A DNA stretch of 64,000 nt from Saccharopolyspora gloriosae (GTDB taxonomy: Bacteria > Actinomycetota > Actinomycetes > Mycobacteriales > Pseudonocardiaceae), in assembly GCF_022828475.1 (NCBI RefSeq), contig NZ_CP059557.1, positions 5,503,470 through 5,567,469 of the forward strand. Direction: 5' to 3'. The position numbers were made by a program, and so were the translations under genes. Under the pieces are notes generated by a model. It saw nothing but the letters and a program-made list of their open reading frames with translations, had not been told where the DNA came from and ran no database searches. Positions 47,678 to 56,204 of the stretch are shown one piece after another. The first letter of the stretch is position 1. Each line of letters begins with the position of its first letter.

Positions 47678-49183
47678 CTAGCGGGTTCGGGTGCCCGCGG
47701 TCGTGCGCCCGGCCTGGAGCAGCGCGCGGGTCTGCTCGGTGGGGATGTGCCGGTCGGTCATGAACTGGAACTGGCACCCGGCGTCGGCGAGCAGCACGTC
47801 CCACCCGTCGATGACGGTGAGTCCGCGCTCGCGCGCCTCCCTGGCGAACGCGGTCTCGGCCGGGCCGTAGACCATGTCCACGACGGCCGCGTCGTCGCGC
47901 AGCTCGGCCGCCCGGAACGGCACCCGGTCGCGCACCGGCGTCGCGTGCACGAGGAGCGAGTATCCGTCCGCGCGGAACTCGTCCAGGGGTGTGAACCCGA
48001 CACCGAGCATCTCGGCGACCGCCCGGCCGCGCCGGTGGTCGCGGTTGACCAGCACGGGATCGGCGCCGGAGCCGGCGAGCGCGAGGACGGCGGCACGCCC
48101 GGCACCGCCACAGCCGATCACTGCGGCCTTGCGGCCGGACACGGGTGCGCCTGCGCGGGCCAGCGCCCTGCTGATCGCGGGGCTGTTGGACGTGTCGGCG
48201 TGCCAGCGGTTCCCCCGTCGCACCAGCGAGTTCGCCGCACCGGAGCCGCACGCCGCCGGGCCGGCCGTGTCGGCGGTGGCCAGCGCCGCCTCCTTGTGCG
48301 GAGCCACCACGGTGGCCGCCTGCAGTGGGAGGCCGAGCGCGGCGAGCCCGGTCCCGGCGACGTCGTCCCAGAAGGTATCGAAGTTCCCGACCTGGAACGG
48401 CAGGTACAGTGCGGGGATGCCGAGCGCCCGGTAGCCGGCGTTGTGCACGCGCGGCGACGCCGAGGCCAGGACCGAGCGGCCGACGATGCCGTACACGGTG
48501 CTCAACGGCCGCAGCTGGGGGAAGCCGTAATCGGTCACCAGCTGGTCGACGCTGGGCACCTCGGGGTCGTCGCCATCGGCCCTGCCGAACACGACGGGAG
48601 CGCCGAGCCACGGTGCCAGCACGCGGCTCCAGACCCCGGCGGCACCGGTGCCGAACGCGGTGACGTCCGACCGCCCCATGTCGTGCAGGAACCGCAGCGG
48701 CGCCAGCGCCTGCTCGGCCCGGAATGCGGCCGTCGTGAGCAGGTAGAGCTCGGCTCCCACGGCGGCCATGCGGTCGAAGCGCTCGTGGAGCGCGTCGTGC
48801 CCGGCGGCGGTTCCGTGCCAGGAGATGCGACGCCGGTGCGCCGGGATTTCGGCGAGCAGGTCGGGGACCAGGTCGCGGTCGGCTTCCAGGTCGACCACGT
48901 CGTAGTGCTCGGCCGCAGCGAGCAACCGGGCACGCCGCGCCTCCGGCGAACCTTCGAAGCGGCCACCCTGGTCACGGCTGCGCAGACAGTAGACGAGACG
49001 CTGGCCGGCATGGCGCCGCAACCGGTCCGGATCCACCTCGCCGAGGAGATCGGCCCGAACCTCGAGCAGTTCTGCCCGGTTTCGTGCTGAATCACGTTCG
49101 GGACCACTGCAGGACCGTGGATCGGTGAGCACCGCGTTGACGGCGGCGCTGCCGTGCTCCGTTCCTGGACGACCACTGCGCAT
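47678..49183 (-). CDS. AroDE-like fusion: degenerate type I dehydroquinase plus shikimate dehydrogenase fold
   Basis: A 501-residue two-domain protein. Residues 30-220 follow type I 3-dehydroquinate dehydratase: ELLEVRADLL (Glu41, Arg43), LVYCLRSRDQGG (Arg68) and SWHGT (His123). The Schiff-base Lys is absent; its place in GAELYLLTTA holds Leu. Residues 228-500 follow shikimate dehydrogenase: YGIVGRSVLASASPRVHN, APHKEAA (Lys296) and the NADP loop GCGGAGRAA. The substrate Asp of the NTD motif is replaced in WHADTSNS. The order equals plant DHQ-SDH, rare in bacteria. ATG at 49183 follows GGGAGG. It may act on a modified aromatic or cyclitol precursor, or bind only. Confidence 0.75.
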   Translation of the reverse strand: MRSGRPGTEHGSAAVNAVLTDPRSCSGPERDSARNRAELLEVRADLLGEVDPDRLRRHAGQRLVYCLRSRDQGGRFEGSPEARRARLLAAAEHYDVVDLEADRDLVPDLLAEIPAHRRRISWHGTAAGHDALHERFDRMAAVGAELYLLTTAAFRAEQALAPLRFLHDMGRSDVTAFGTGAAGVWSRVLAPWLGAPVVFGRADGDDPEVPSVDQLVTDYGFPQLRPLSTVYGIVGRSVLASASPRVHNAGYRALGIPALYLPFQVGNFDTFWDDVAGTGLAALGLPLQAATVVAPHKEAALATADTAGPAACGSGAANSLVRRGNRWHADTSNSPAISRALARAGAPVSGRKAAVIGCGGAGRAAVLALAGSGADPVLVNRDHRRGRAVAEMLGVGFTPLDEFRADGYSLLVHATPVRDRVPFRAAELRDDAAVVDMVYGPAETAFAREARERGLTVIDGWDVLLADAGCQFQFMTDRHIPTEQTRALLQAGRTTAGTRTR

Positions 49184-49262
49184 CAGAGCGACCTCCCGTT
49201 TGTGCACGGTGCGGAATCGGATCGGGCGGCTCACCCGAAATCGACGCGGAAATGTGCTTGAT

Positions 49263-50657
49263 TCAGGTGCGCGGACGGCTGCGGCGCCGCGCTGCTCCGA
49301 GCAGTGCGTCGAGCAGGAGGAAGCCGATCAGGCTGACGCCGAGGACGGGCATGGCCCAGGCGAGCAGCGCGGTGCCGAGCATCAGGACGACCAGAGCCGT
49401 TCTCGGGAGCGATCGCCAGACCGGCCGTGGCGCGGGTGGGAGGCCCGTGTCGTTCCGCCTGTTCCACCACATCCGGTAGGCGAGGACGACCAGCACCAGC
49501 GTGCCGAGGGCGAGCAGGACCACGACGACCTGGTTGGCGACGCCGAACAGCGTGCCGTCGTGCAGCTGGACACCGGCGATGTTGAGCTTGGCCGGCAGCG
49601 GGTGGTCGGCGAACGCGACGCGTTCGGTGATCCGCCCGGTGTAGGGGTCGACCGCGAGAGCGTCGCGCTGCACGGGCCAGCCCACACCGGTCTCCTCGGC
49701 CTGGAACACCTCGCCCGGTTCGGCGGGAGGGGTGACGGTCAGTTCCCCGCGAAGACCTTCGGCACCCGCGACGCGCAGCACGCTGTCGACGTCGATCGGC
49801 GTCGCCCCCGGCGGGACGGCGACCTTTCCGGCCTCAAGACTCGGCTCGCTGGAGTCGACGGCCTCGAACAGCTGGTCCACGCGGTCGCCCACGTAGTTGG
49901 ACTGGGAGAAGCCGGTTATCGCGAGGACCACCAGCCCGACGCTCAGGCACAGACCCAACCAGCCGTGCAGGCCCCGCAGGCGCGTCTCCGTCGTCGTGGC
50001 CGGGCGGGACGACGGGGGTGCACCGCGGCTGCGTCGCCGGGCGGCCCACAGGACGAGGCCGCCCACGACGACGATCGGGACCCAGCTGGTCGCGAACTCG
50101 GAGTAGATCCGTCCCGGTGGGCCGAGGTGCAGGTTGCCGTGGGCGTGCCGCAGCCAGGTCTGGGCCGGCGGGCGGTTCTTGACCGTGATGAGCTCGCCCT
50201 GGACCTGGTCGGTGTAGGGATCGACGTAGACCGTGAGGTCCTCGTCGGAGAACGCGTCGGTGTCCGGGAGGCCGGGCACCGACAAGACGACCTGGGTCGT
50301 GCGGTCCGGGGCGGACGGCGGGATGACCGCCGTGACTGTCCCCTCCGGATGTGCCGCCACGGCGGCCGCGACCTGACCCGACACGGCCTGCGTCGGCCCG
50401 TCCTCGGTCTCGGCGTAGAGCTCCCGCCCGTGCACGGCGTCGACGATCTGCGGCGTGAACGCGTTGGCCAGGCCGGTGAGACACATGATGACCAGGAACG
50501 GCGCCACCGCGAGCCCTGCGAGGAAATGCACCCGCCGGGCGAGCGCGGCCACCCCGGAGCGGGGTGTCGTGGCGCCGGGAACGTCCGTGGCATCGTTCGG
50601 CCGGGTGTGCTGCGGTTCTTCCTCCGGACGTGCTGGTTGGCCGGTGGATGTCACCAT
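49263..50657 (-). CDS. PepSY-associated TM-domain protein
   Basis: A 464-residue membrane protein of the PepSY_TM family. The N-terminal helix (VHFLAGLAVAPFLVIMCLTGLANAF) is followed by an extracytoplasmic PepSY region, the HGNLHLGPPGRIYSEFATSWVPIVVVGG segment, another helix (WLGLCLSVGLVVLAITGF), a second PepSY half and two C-terminal helices. The His residues in the membrane (HFL, HGNLHLG, HGWLGL) suit heme or metal handling. Such proteins often serve iron-siderophore reduction or copper homeostasis. ATG at 50657 with GGAGGAA. It heads a minus-strand run into the AroDE-like cassette after a 79-base gap. Confidence 0.87.
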   Translation of the reverse strand: MVTSTGQPARPEEEPQHTRPNDATDVPGATTPRSGVAALARRVHFLAGLAVAPFLVIMCLTGLANAFTPQIVDAVHGRELYAETEDGPTQAVSGQVAAAVAAHPEGTVTAVIPPSAPDRTTQVVLSVPGLPDTDAFSDEDLTVYVDPYTDQVQGELITVKNRPPAQTWLRHAHGNLHLGPPGRIYSEFATSWVPIVVVGGLVLWAARRRSRGAPPSSRPATTTETRLRGLHGWLGLCLSVGLVVLAITGFSQSNYVGDRVDQLFEAVDSSEPSLEAGKVAVPPGATPIDVDSVLRVAGAEGLRGELTVTPPAEPGEVFQAEETGVGWPVQRDALAVDPYTGRITERVAFADHPLPAKLNIAGVQLHDGTLFGVANQVVVVLLALGTLVLVVLAYRMWWNRRNDTGLPPAPRPVWRSLPRTALVVLMLGTALLAWAMPVLGVSLIGFLLLDALLGAARRRSRPRT

Positions 50658-50921
50658 GCGGTTCCTCCGGTGGTGCCCGTCGGCTTCGGCTAGCTGAGCC
50701 TGATCCAGGCGGCCACACGCATCAATGTCGCGAGGACGAAAGGGTCTCGATCCGGGACCGCCGGACGGCTCTGGAAAACGGGCGGACCCCATTCGCATCG
50801 GCACGAATGGAGCCGCGCACCGCGGGGCGTCGACGATCTCCCTCCGGTCGCCCGTTGGCGCTCACCACGGTTGTTTTCCCTGCGCAACACCACCGTCGGT
50901 GGCTTCGGGCAGCATGAAGTC

Positions 50922-51647
50922 GTGTCCCGATACCAGGAGCACCCGGTTCCCGGCGCGCTGCACCGCGCGGTCAGCTGCGGATGGACGCAGGAAGTTCCGT
51001 CCGACGGCCACCTGCAACGCGTCCTGCCCGACGGCTGCCTCGACCTGATCTGGCGCGACGGCGTGCTGGAAATGGCCGGTCCCGACACCGGACCACGACT
51101 CGTACCGCTGGCCGCGGGCGGCATCGCCGGGCTCCGGATGCGCCCCGGCGGCGCCCGGCTGCTGCTCGGCGAGGTGCCCGCCGCCGACCTCCGCGACCAG
51201 CAGGTCGAGCTGAGCGACCTGTGGGGACCACAAGCCCGGCCGGTGCTGGAACGACTCGCGGAAACCTCGCGGGCGACCGAAGCCTCGGAACTGCTGGTGG
51301 ACCTCGCCCGAACTCGGCTGCCCGAATACCGGCACGACGGGGCCGTCGCGGAGGCGGTGCGGCTGCTCGGCTTTCCCCGGCCACCGAGCGTGGCGGAGTT
51401 GTCCGAGCGGCTCGGCCTCTCGGTCCGGCAGCTGCGACGGCGGTTCACCTCGGCCGTCGGCTACGGACCGAGCACCCTGGTGAGCGTGCTGCGGTTCCAG
51501 CGCGCCCGGTCCCTCGACGCCGCCCACCTCACCGAACTCGCCGCCACCGCCGGGTACGCCGACCAAGCCCATCTGAGCAGGCAGGTGCGGCGGCTGTCGG
51601 GGCTCACCGCCGCCGAACTGCTCAGCGGCCGTACGCGCGCAAGGTGA
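50922..51647 (+). CDS. AraC-family transcriptional regulator
   Basis: A 241-residue regulator. The N-terminal half has the DUF6597-type sensor pattern (HRAVSCGWTQ ... VLPDGCLDLIWRDGVLEMAGPDT ... GLRMRPGGARLLLG). The C-terminal AraC domain has two HTH units: PSVAELSERLGLSVRQLRRRF and LTELAATAGYADQAHLSRQVRRLSG. The start is uncertain; GTG at 50922 fits the conserved N-terminus but has no strong ribosome site. It lies divergent to the PepSY gene. A deleted copy of this gene is at 44949-45062. The 3' end overlaps the convergent cyclase-fold gene by 26 bases. Confidence 0.87.
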   Translation: MSRYQEHPVPGALHRAVSCGWTQEVPSDGHLQRVLPDGCLDLIWRDGVLEMAGPDTGPRLVPLAAGGIAGLRMRPGGARLLLGEVPAADLRDQQVELSDLWGPQARPVLERLAETSRATEASELLVDLARTRLPEYRHDGAVAEAVRLLGFPRPPSVAELSERLGLSVRQLRRRFTSAVGYGPSTLVSVLRFQRARSLDAAHLTELAATAGYADQAHLSRQVRRLSGLTAAELLSGRTRAR

Positions 51648-52533
51648 GCAGCGCGTCGATCGTGACGCGGGGCCGGGATTCCAGTTCGGTGCCGGGCGCC
51701 CACCGCCGCCAGCGGATCTGCCAGCCGCCGTCGTCCTGCTGCGCGGCCTCCAGCGCGTCGAGGCTCGCCGCGATCTCCTCGTCGGAGAACCAGGAACGCG
51801 CCACGCCGTTCGGGTCCGGCGCGTAGTCGTGCACGTAGTGCCACTCGCCGGGCGCGTAGCCCGGGACCAGGCGGGACCGCTCGGGGTGCGCCGGGTCGAG
51901 CGCCACGATCCCCTGCTCCCGCACCAGCGCACCGAGCCGGGCCGCCGCCGCTACGGCGCGGTCCCGGTCCGGCGCGTGGTCGAGGAACGCGACCGCGGCG
52001 TGCACCTCGTAGGGGTGCGTCTCGGTGAGCTCGTCGATCCGCCGCCAGCAGAACTCGGTCGCTCCCGCCAGCCACGGGTGGTCGTAGGAATTCCGGTGCA
52101 GCACTCCCGCGAGCAGCGCGGTGGAGAGCAACGCGCTCGCCGGCTCGTCCTCCACCGGCATGAACGGCGGGTGCGGGTAGTCCCGCAGCGACGGGGCGAC
52201 GGCGGGCACGCCGCCGTCCGAGCCGGTGATCGACGTCAGCTGGTCGACGATGCCCGCGGCGTGCTCCTGGGTGCAGCGGCCGATCTCGCTGAGCACGCTC
52301 AGGGCCGCGTGCGCGCTGAGCGGCTGGCTCGCGGGACCGCGCAGGTCCGGGTCGAGCGCGTAGCCGAAGCCGCCGTCGGAGCAGCGGTAGGGCTCCAGCG
52401 CCGCCGCCACCCGATCCGCGGTGCCCGCGCCGAACAGGTACTCGAACCGGCGCTGTTCCAACACCCGGGCGGTCAGCCAGATGAACCGTTCCGCCGCATC
52501 CACCCGTCCCGGGTTCGTTCCGCCATCAGTCAT
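51622..52533 (-). CDS. terpenoid cyclase/prenyltransferase-fold repeat protein
   Basis: A 303-residue all-helical protein with repeated alpha-alpha-barrel units. QW-like motifs are seen as CSDGGFGYALDPDLRG, GSDGGVPAVAP and QQDDGGWQIRWRRW, as in squalene-hopene cyclase and prenyltransferase beta chains. It lacks the DxDD motif, so it is unlikely to be a terpene cyclase. Many actinobacterial members are uncharacterised. ATG at 52533. It is convergent with the AraC gene and follows rne in direction but ends before it. Confidence 0.75.
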   Translation of the reverse strand: MTDGGTNPGRVDAAERFIWLTARVLEQRRFEYLFGAGTADRVAAALEPYRCSDGGFGYALDPDLRGPASQPLSAHAALSVLSEIGRCTQEHAAGIVDQLTSITGSDGGVPAVAPSLRDYPHPPFMPVEDEPASALLSTALLAGVLHRNSYDHPWLAGATEFCWRRIDELTETHPYEVHAAVAFLDHAPDRDRAVAAAARLGALVREQGIVALDPAHPERSRLVPGYAPGEWHYVHDYAPDPNGVARSWFSDEEIAASLDALEAAQQDDGGWQIRWRRWAPGTELESRPRVTIDALLTLRAYGR

Positions 52534-52627
52534 GTCCGGGACGCTAAACCGCCCTCGGCCACCTGTCTTGAACGAATCGGCCGTCCGGTCGAGCCGAGGA
52601 CGCGGCTCGGGTCCCGTGCCGAAACGA

Positions 52628-52661
52628 CCGCGGGCGGGCCGGGAATCCGGCCCGCCCGCGG
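52628..52661 (-). terminator. terminator of rne
   Basis: A perfect 15-bp stem (52628-52642 with 52647-52661) and a GAAT loop lie 12 bases past the rne stop. This is a strong structure that separates rne from the block before rplU. Confidence 0.8.
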
Positions 52662-52673
52662 CGTTGCTGGTGC

Positions 52674-55600
52674 TCAGTTCTCGGAGTTCGCTCCAGCGCC
52701 GGCGCCCTCGGCGTTGTCGCCGGGGACGGCCTCGTCCGGCGGCGGACCCGCGGGACGCGAAGCGGCACGCCGGCGCGGACGCCGGGTGACCGTGGCGGTC
52801 GCCGGGGCGGGCACCTCCGGAACCCCGTTCGTCGCGGGCTCGCTCGGCTTCTCCGCCACCGTCATCACCACGGGTTCCACCGGCGTTCCCGCGCTACCGG
52901 CCGGACGGCTGACCTTGCGGCGCCGGGAGCGGCCGTTGGTCTCGCCGGTCGCGGCATCGGACTCCGCCGAAGCCGCGGGCTGCGCGGGCGTCGGCTGCGG
53001 AGCCGGAGTGCTCTCGGACTTCGCGGGCGCGGCGGCCTGCGGTGCCGAACTGCGGTCGGTGGACTCCGCGGCGGGCGCGGACCGCTGAGCCTCCCGCTCC
53101 GGCTGAGCGGCTTTGCCGGAGTCGCGCTTGCCGGAGTCCTGCTTGCCCGACTCCTGCTTGCCGGACTCGTGCTTACCGGAGTCCTGCTTACCGGAGTCCT
53201 GCTTACCGGAGTCCTGCTTACCGGAGTCCTGCTTGCCCGACTCGTGCTTGCCCGACTCCTGCTTGCCCGACTCCTGCTTGCCCGACTCGTGCTTGCCCGA
53301 CTCCTGCTTACCGGAGTCCTGCTTGCCCGAGTCCTGCTTACCGGAGTCCTGCTTACCGGAGTCCTGCTTCTCCGAGTCCTGCTTACCGGTCTGGGAGTCC
53401 TTCGCCGCATGGTCCTGCACGACGCCGTTGCGCTCGGCGTGCTGCGAGCCGTCCGACTCCGGCGTCTCCTGCTTGCCCCGGTTGCGGTTCCGGCGCGAAC
53501 CGCCGCCACCACCGCCGCCGTTGCCGGAACCGGAGTTGCCGCCGCCCTGACCGTGCTGGTGCACGACCGGGTCCGTCGAGACCAGCAGGCCCCGGCCGCG
53601 GCAGTGCTCGCAGGTGCTGCTGTAGGCCTCCAGCAGGCCGGTGCCGACCCGCTTGCGGGTCATCTGCACCAGCCCGAGCGAGGTCACCTCGGCCACCTGG
53701 TGCCGGGTGCGGTCCCGCCCGAGGCACTCGGTGAGACGACGCAGCACCAGGTCCCGGTTCGACTCCAGCACCATGTCGATGAAGTCGATCACGATGATGC
53801 CGCCGATGTCGCGCAGCCGCAGCTGGCGCACGATCTCCTCGGCCGCTTCCAGGTTGTTGCGGGTGACCGTCTCCTCGAGGTTGCCGCCCGACCCGGTGAA
53901 CTTGCCGGTGTTGACGTCGATGACGGTCATGGCCTCGGTGCGGTCGATCACCAGGTAACCGCCGGAGGGCAGCCACACCTTGCGGTCCAGCGCCTTGGCG
54001 ATCTGCTCGCTGATCCGCTGCTCGGTGAACACGTCGTTCTTGCCGACGTGCCTGGTGAGCCTGCTCATCAGGTCCGGCGCCACGTGCTGCACGTAGGCCT
54101 CGATGGTGTCCCAGGCGTCGCCGCCCTGAACGACCAGCGAGAAGAAGTCCTCGGTGAACAGGTCCCGCACGACCTTGATCAGCAGGTCCGGCTCTTCGTA
54201 GAGCAGTTGCGGAGCCTGGGCCTTCGGCGTGTCGGCCTTCTCCTTGATGATCTCCCACTGCGCCTGCAACCGGCGCACGTCGCGGTCCAACGCCTCCTCG
54301 GAGGTCCCCTCGGACGCGGTACGGATGATCACACCGGCGTTGTCCGGGACGATCCGCTTGAGGATCTCCTTGAGCCGCTTGCGCTCGTTGTCCGGCAGCT
54401 TCCGGCTGATGCCGGTCGCGCCGCCGCCGGGCACGTACACCAGGAACCGGCCCGGCAAGCTGATCTGCGTGGTCAGCCGCGCGCCCTTGTGGCCGACGGG
54501 GTCCTTGGTGACCTGCACGAGCACGCTGTCACCGGTGGACAGCGCCTGCTCGATGCGGCGTGCCTTGCCCGCGAGCCCGGCGGCGTCCCAGTCGACCTCA
54601 CCGGCGTAGAGCACCGCGTTGCGGCCCCGGCCGATGTCGACGAACGCGGCCTCCATGCTGGGCAGCACGTTCTGCACCCGGCCCAGGTACACGTTGCCGA
54701 CGAGCGATCCGGAACCGGAGGCGGTCACGAAGTTCTCGACGAGGACGTTGTCCTCGAGGACCGCGATCTGCGTCTGGTCGCCGTTCTCCCGCACCACCAT
54801 GCGGCGGTCCACGGACTCGCGGCGGGCGAGGAACTCCGACTCGGACAGCACGGGCGCGCGGCGGCGACCGGCTTCGCGGCCGTCCCGGCGGCGCTGGCGC
54901 TTGGCCTCCAGCCGGGTGGAGCCCTTGATCGCGCGAACCTCGTCGTCGCTGCTCTCCTGGCGGCCGTTGTCCTGGCGCTCCTCGCGGACGTGCACAACGG
55001 TGTTCGGCGGGTCGTCGTCCCGGTTCTGACCGTCGTCGTCCCCGGAGCCCTTGCGGCGACGGCGGCGGCGACGGCGACGGTTGCCGTCGTCCCCGGAGTC
55101 CCCGTCGGAGTCACCGGAGGGCGCGTCGGCGGGCTTCGCGTCCTGGTTGCCGTCGGCGGTCTCGGCGGAGTCGTCGCCGGAGCCTTTGCGAGCGGCCTCC
55201 TTGCGCGCCTCCTTGCGGGACTGCTTGCCGGGCTTGTCCTGCTTGCCGGGCTTCTCGGCCTGCTCGCGGCCGACCTCGTCGTCCTGCTCCTCACCGGAGT
55301 CGGACTGGTCGCCGTCGCCGCCCTTGCCGCGGCCCCGACCGCGACGGCCGCGACGGCGGCGGCGCCTGCCGCCCTGCTCGTCGTCATCGTCGCCATCGGC
55401 GTCGGACGAGGAATCTTCGGCGTCGGTGTGCTGCGAGTCGGTGTCGTCCTGCTCGGCGGGAGCTTCGACGGGCTGTTCGACGGCGGGCTTCTGCGCGGCG
55501 GGCGCCGGGCGGGCTGCGACGGGCTCCGGTGCGAGGAACATCGCCTGCGGGGCCGCGAACACCGGGTTCAGCCCGGCGGCCTCGGCGCCGGCCTGGCGTT

Positions 55601-56033
55601 CGGCCTCGGCGGGCTCAGCCGCGGTGTCCTCGGCCTGCGGGCCGTCGTCGGACGACTCGGCCTGCCGACCGCCGTCGGACCGCTCGGCCTGCCGACCGGC
55701 GTCGGGCTGTTCGGCCTGCCGGTCACCGTCGGACTGTTCGGGCTGCGGCTGCGCCGCGTCCGAACCGGCCGGGGCGTCGGCGATCTGCTCGGGCCGCAGG
55801 CTCTGCACCACCTGCAGCGCGATCTCGCGCGTGATGTTGGATTGCGCGCTGCGCACCGGTTCGCCGAGCGCTTCCAGGGAGGTGATGACCTCCCTGCTGC
55901 TCGCCCCCAGCAACTTCGCCAGTGCGTGCACCCGCAGCTTCGCGGGCAACTCGAAAGTGCCCGAGCCGCTTTCCTGCGTGGATGTGGACGATGGCCCGCT
56001 GGCGTTCCCAGCGGGCGTTTCCCTGTTCGACAT
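52674..56033 (-). CDS. rne: ribonuclease E/G
   Basis: A 1119-residue RNase E/G. The long N-terminal region (1-330) is acidic, Gln/Asp/Glu-rich and then Arg/Lys-rich (GGRRRRRRGRRGRGRGKG). The catalytic core has the S1 part (LVGNVYLGRVQNVLPSMEAAFVDIG), the DNase-I-like part with IDVNTGKFTG and IIVIDFIDM, and the zinc-link CEHCRGRG. The C-terminal tail carries 18 tandem KQDSG-type pentapeptides. It initiates mRNA decay and rRNA processing. ATG at 56033 with GGAGGAG. Normally rplU follows directly; here it lies 11 kb away. Confidence 0.95.
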   Translation of the reverse strand: MSNRETPAGNASGPSSTSTQESGSGTFELPAKLRVHALAKLLGASSREVITSLEALGEPVRSAQSNITREIALQVVQSLRPEQIADAPAGSDAAQPQPEQSDGDRQAEQPDAGRQAERSDGGRQAESSDDGPQAEDTAAEPAEAERQAGAEAAGLNPVFAAPQAMFLAPEPVAARPAPAAQKPAVEQPVEAPAEQDDTDSQHTDAEDSSSDADGDDDDEQGGRRRRRRGRRGRGRGKGGDGDQSDSGEEQDDEVGREQAEKPGKQDKPGKQSRKEARKEAARKGSGDDSAETADGNQDAKPADAPSGDSDGDSGDDGNRRRRRRRRRKGSGDDDGQNRDDDPPNTVVHVREERQDNGRQESSDDEVRAIKGSTRLEAKRQRRRDGREAGRRRAPVLSESEFLARRESVDRRMVVRENGDQTQIAVLEDNVLVENFVTASGSGSLVGNVYLGRVQNVLPSMEAAFVDIGRGRNAVLYAGEVDWDAAGLAGKARRIEQALSTGDSVLVQVTKDPVGHKGARLTTQISLPGRFLVYVPGGGATGISRKLPDNERKRLKEILKRIVPDNAGVIIRTASEGTSEEALDRDVRRLQAQWEIIKEKADTPKAQAPQLLYEEPDLLIKVVRDLFTEDFFSLVVQGGDAWDTIEAYVQHVAPDLMSRLTRHVGKNDVFTEQRISEQIAKALDRKVWLPSGGYLVIDRTEAMTVIDVNTGKFTGSGGNLEETVTRNNLEAAEEIVRQLRLRDIGGIIVIDFIDMVLESNRDLVLRRLTECLGRDRTRHQVAEVTSLGLVQMTRKRVGTGLLEAYSSTCEHCRGRGLLVSTDPVVHQHGQGGGNSGSGNGGGGGGGSRRNRNRGKQETPESDGSQHAERNGVVQDHAAKDSQTGKQDSEKQDSGKQDSGKQDSGKQDSGKQESGKHESGKQESGKQESGKHESGKQDSGKQDSGKQDSGKQDSGKHESGKQESGKQDSGKRDSGKAAQPEREAQRSAPAAESTDRSSAPQAAAPAKSESTPAPQPTPAQPAASAESDAATGETNGRSRRRKVSRPAGSAGTPVEPVVMTVAEKPSEPATNGVPEVPAPATATVTRRPRRRAASRPAGPPPDEAVPGDNAEGAGAGANSEN
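53113..53385 (-). repeat. 15-bp tandem repeat coding (K-Q/H-D/E-S-G) pentapeptides in rne
   Basis: About 18 consecutive in-frame 15-bp units encode KQDSG, KQESG or KHESG in the RNase E tail. Synonymous positions are nearly identical between units, and two unit types (Asp-type and Glu-type) occur in blocks, which suggests recent expansion by slippage or unequal exchange. Confidence 0.93.
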
Positions 56034-56204
56034 TCAACTCCTCCGCCCCCGGGCGCGTCCGTGGACGCGGCCGCACAGGAGCATGTGCGTTCTGCGGTCT
56101 CCGTCGCCCGTGGGCGACGGCAATTCTGTTGGTCCCCTCCGTCCCGGCTCTGGGTGAACCGGGAAGTCCCACGGCGGGTCCGACGGTGTCCGCGCCTTCG
56201 CCCG

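Noticed and set aside
41400-52533. Prophage or integrative element
   Set aside because: There is no integrase, tRNA attachment site, phage structural or conjugation gene. The block looks like stepwise gene gain.
53113-53400. CRISPR-like array
   Set aside because: The 15-bp units are contiguous, in frame, and encode a pentapeptide; no spacers exist.
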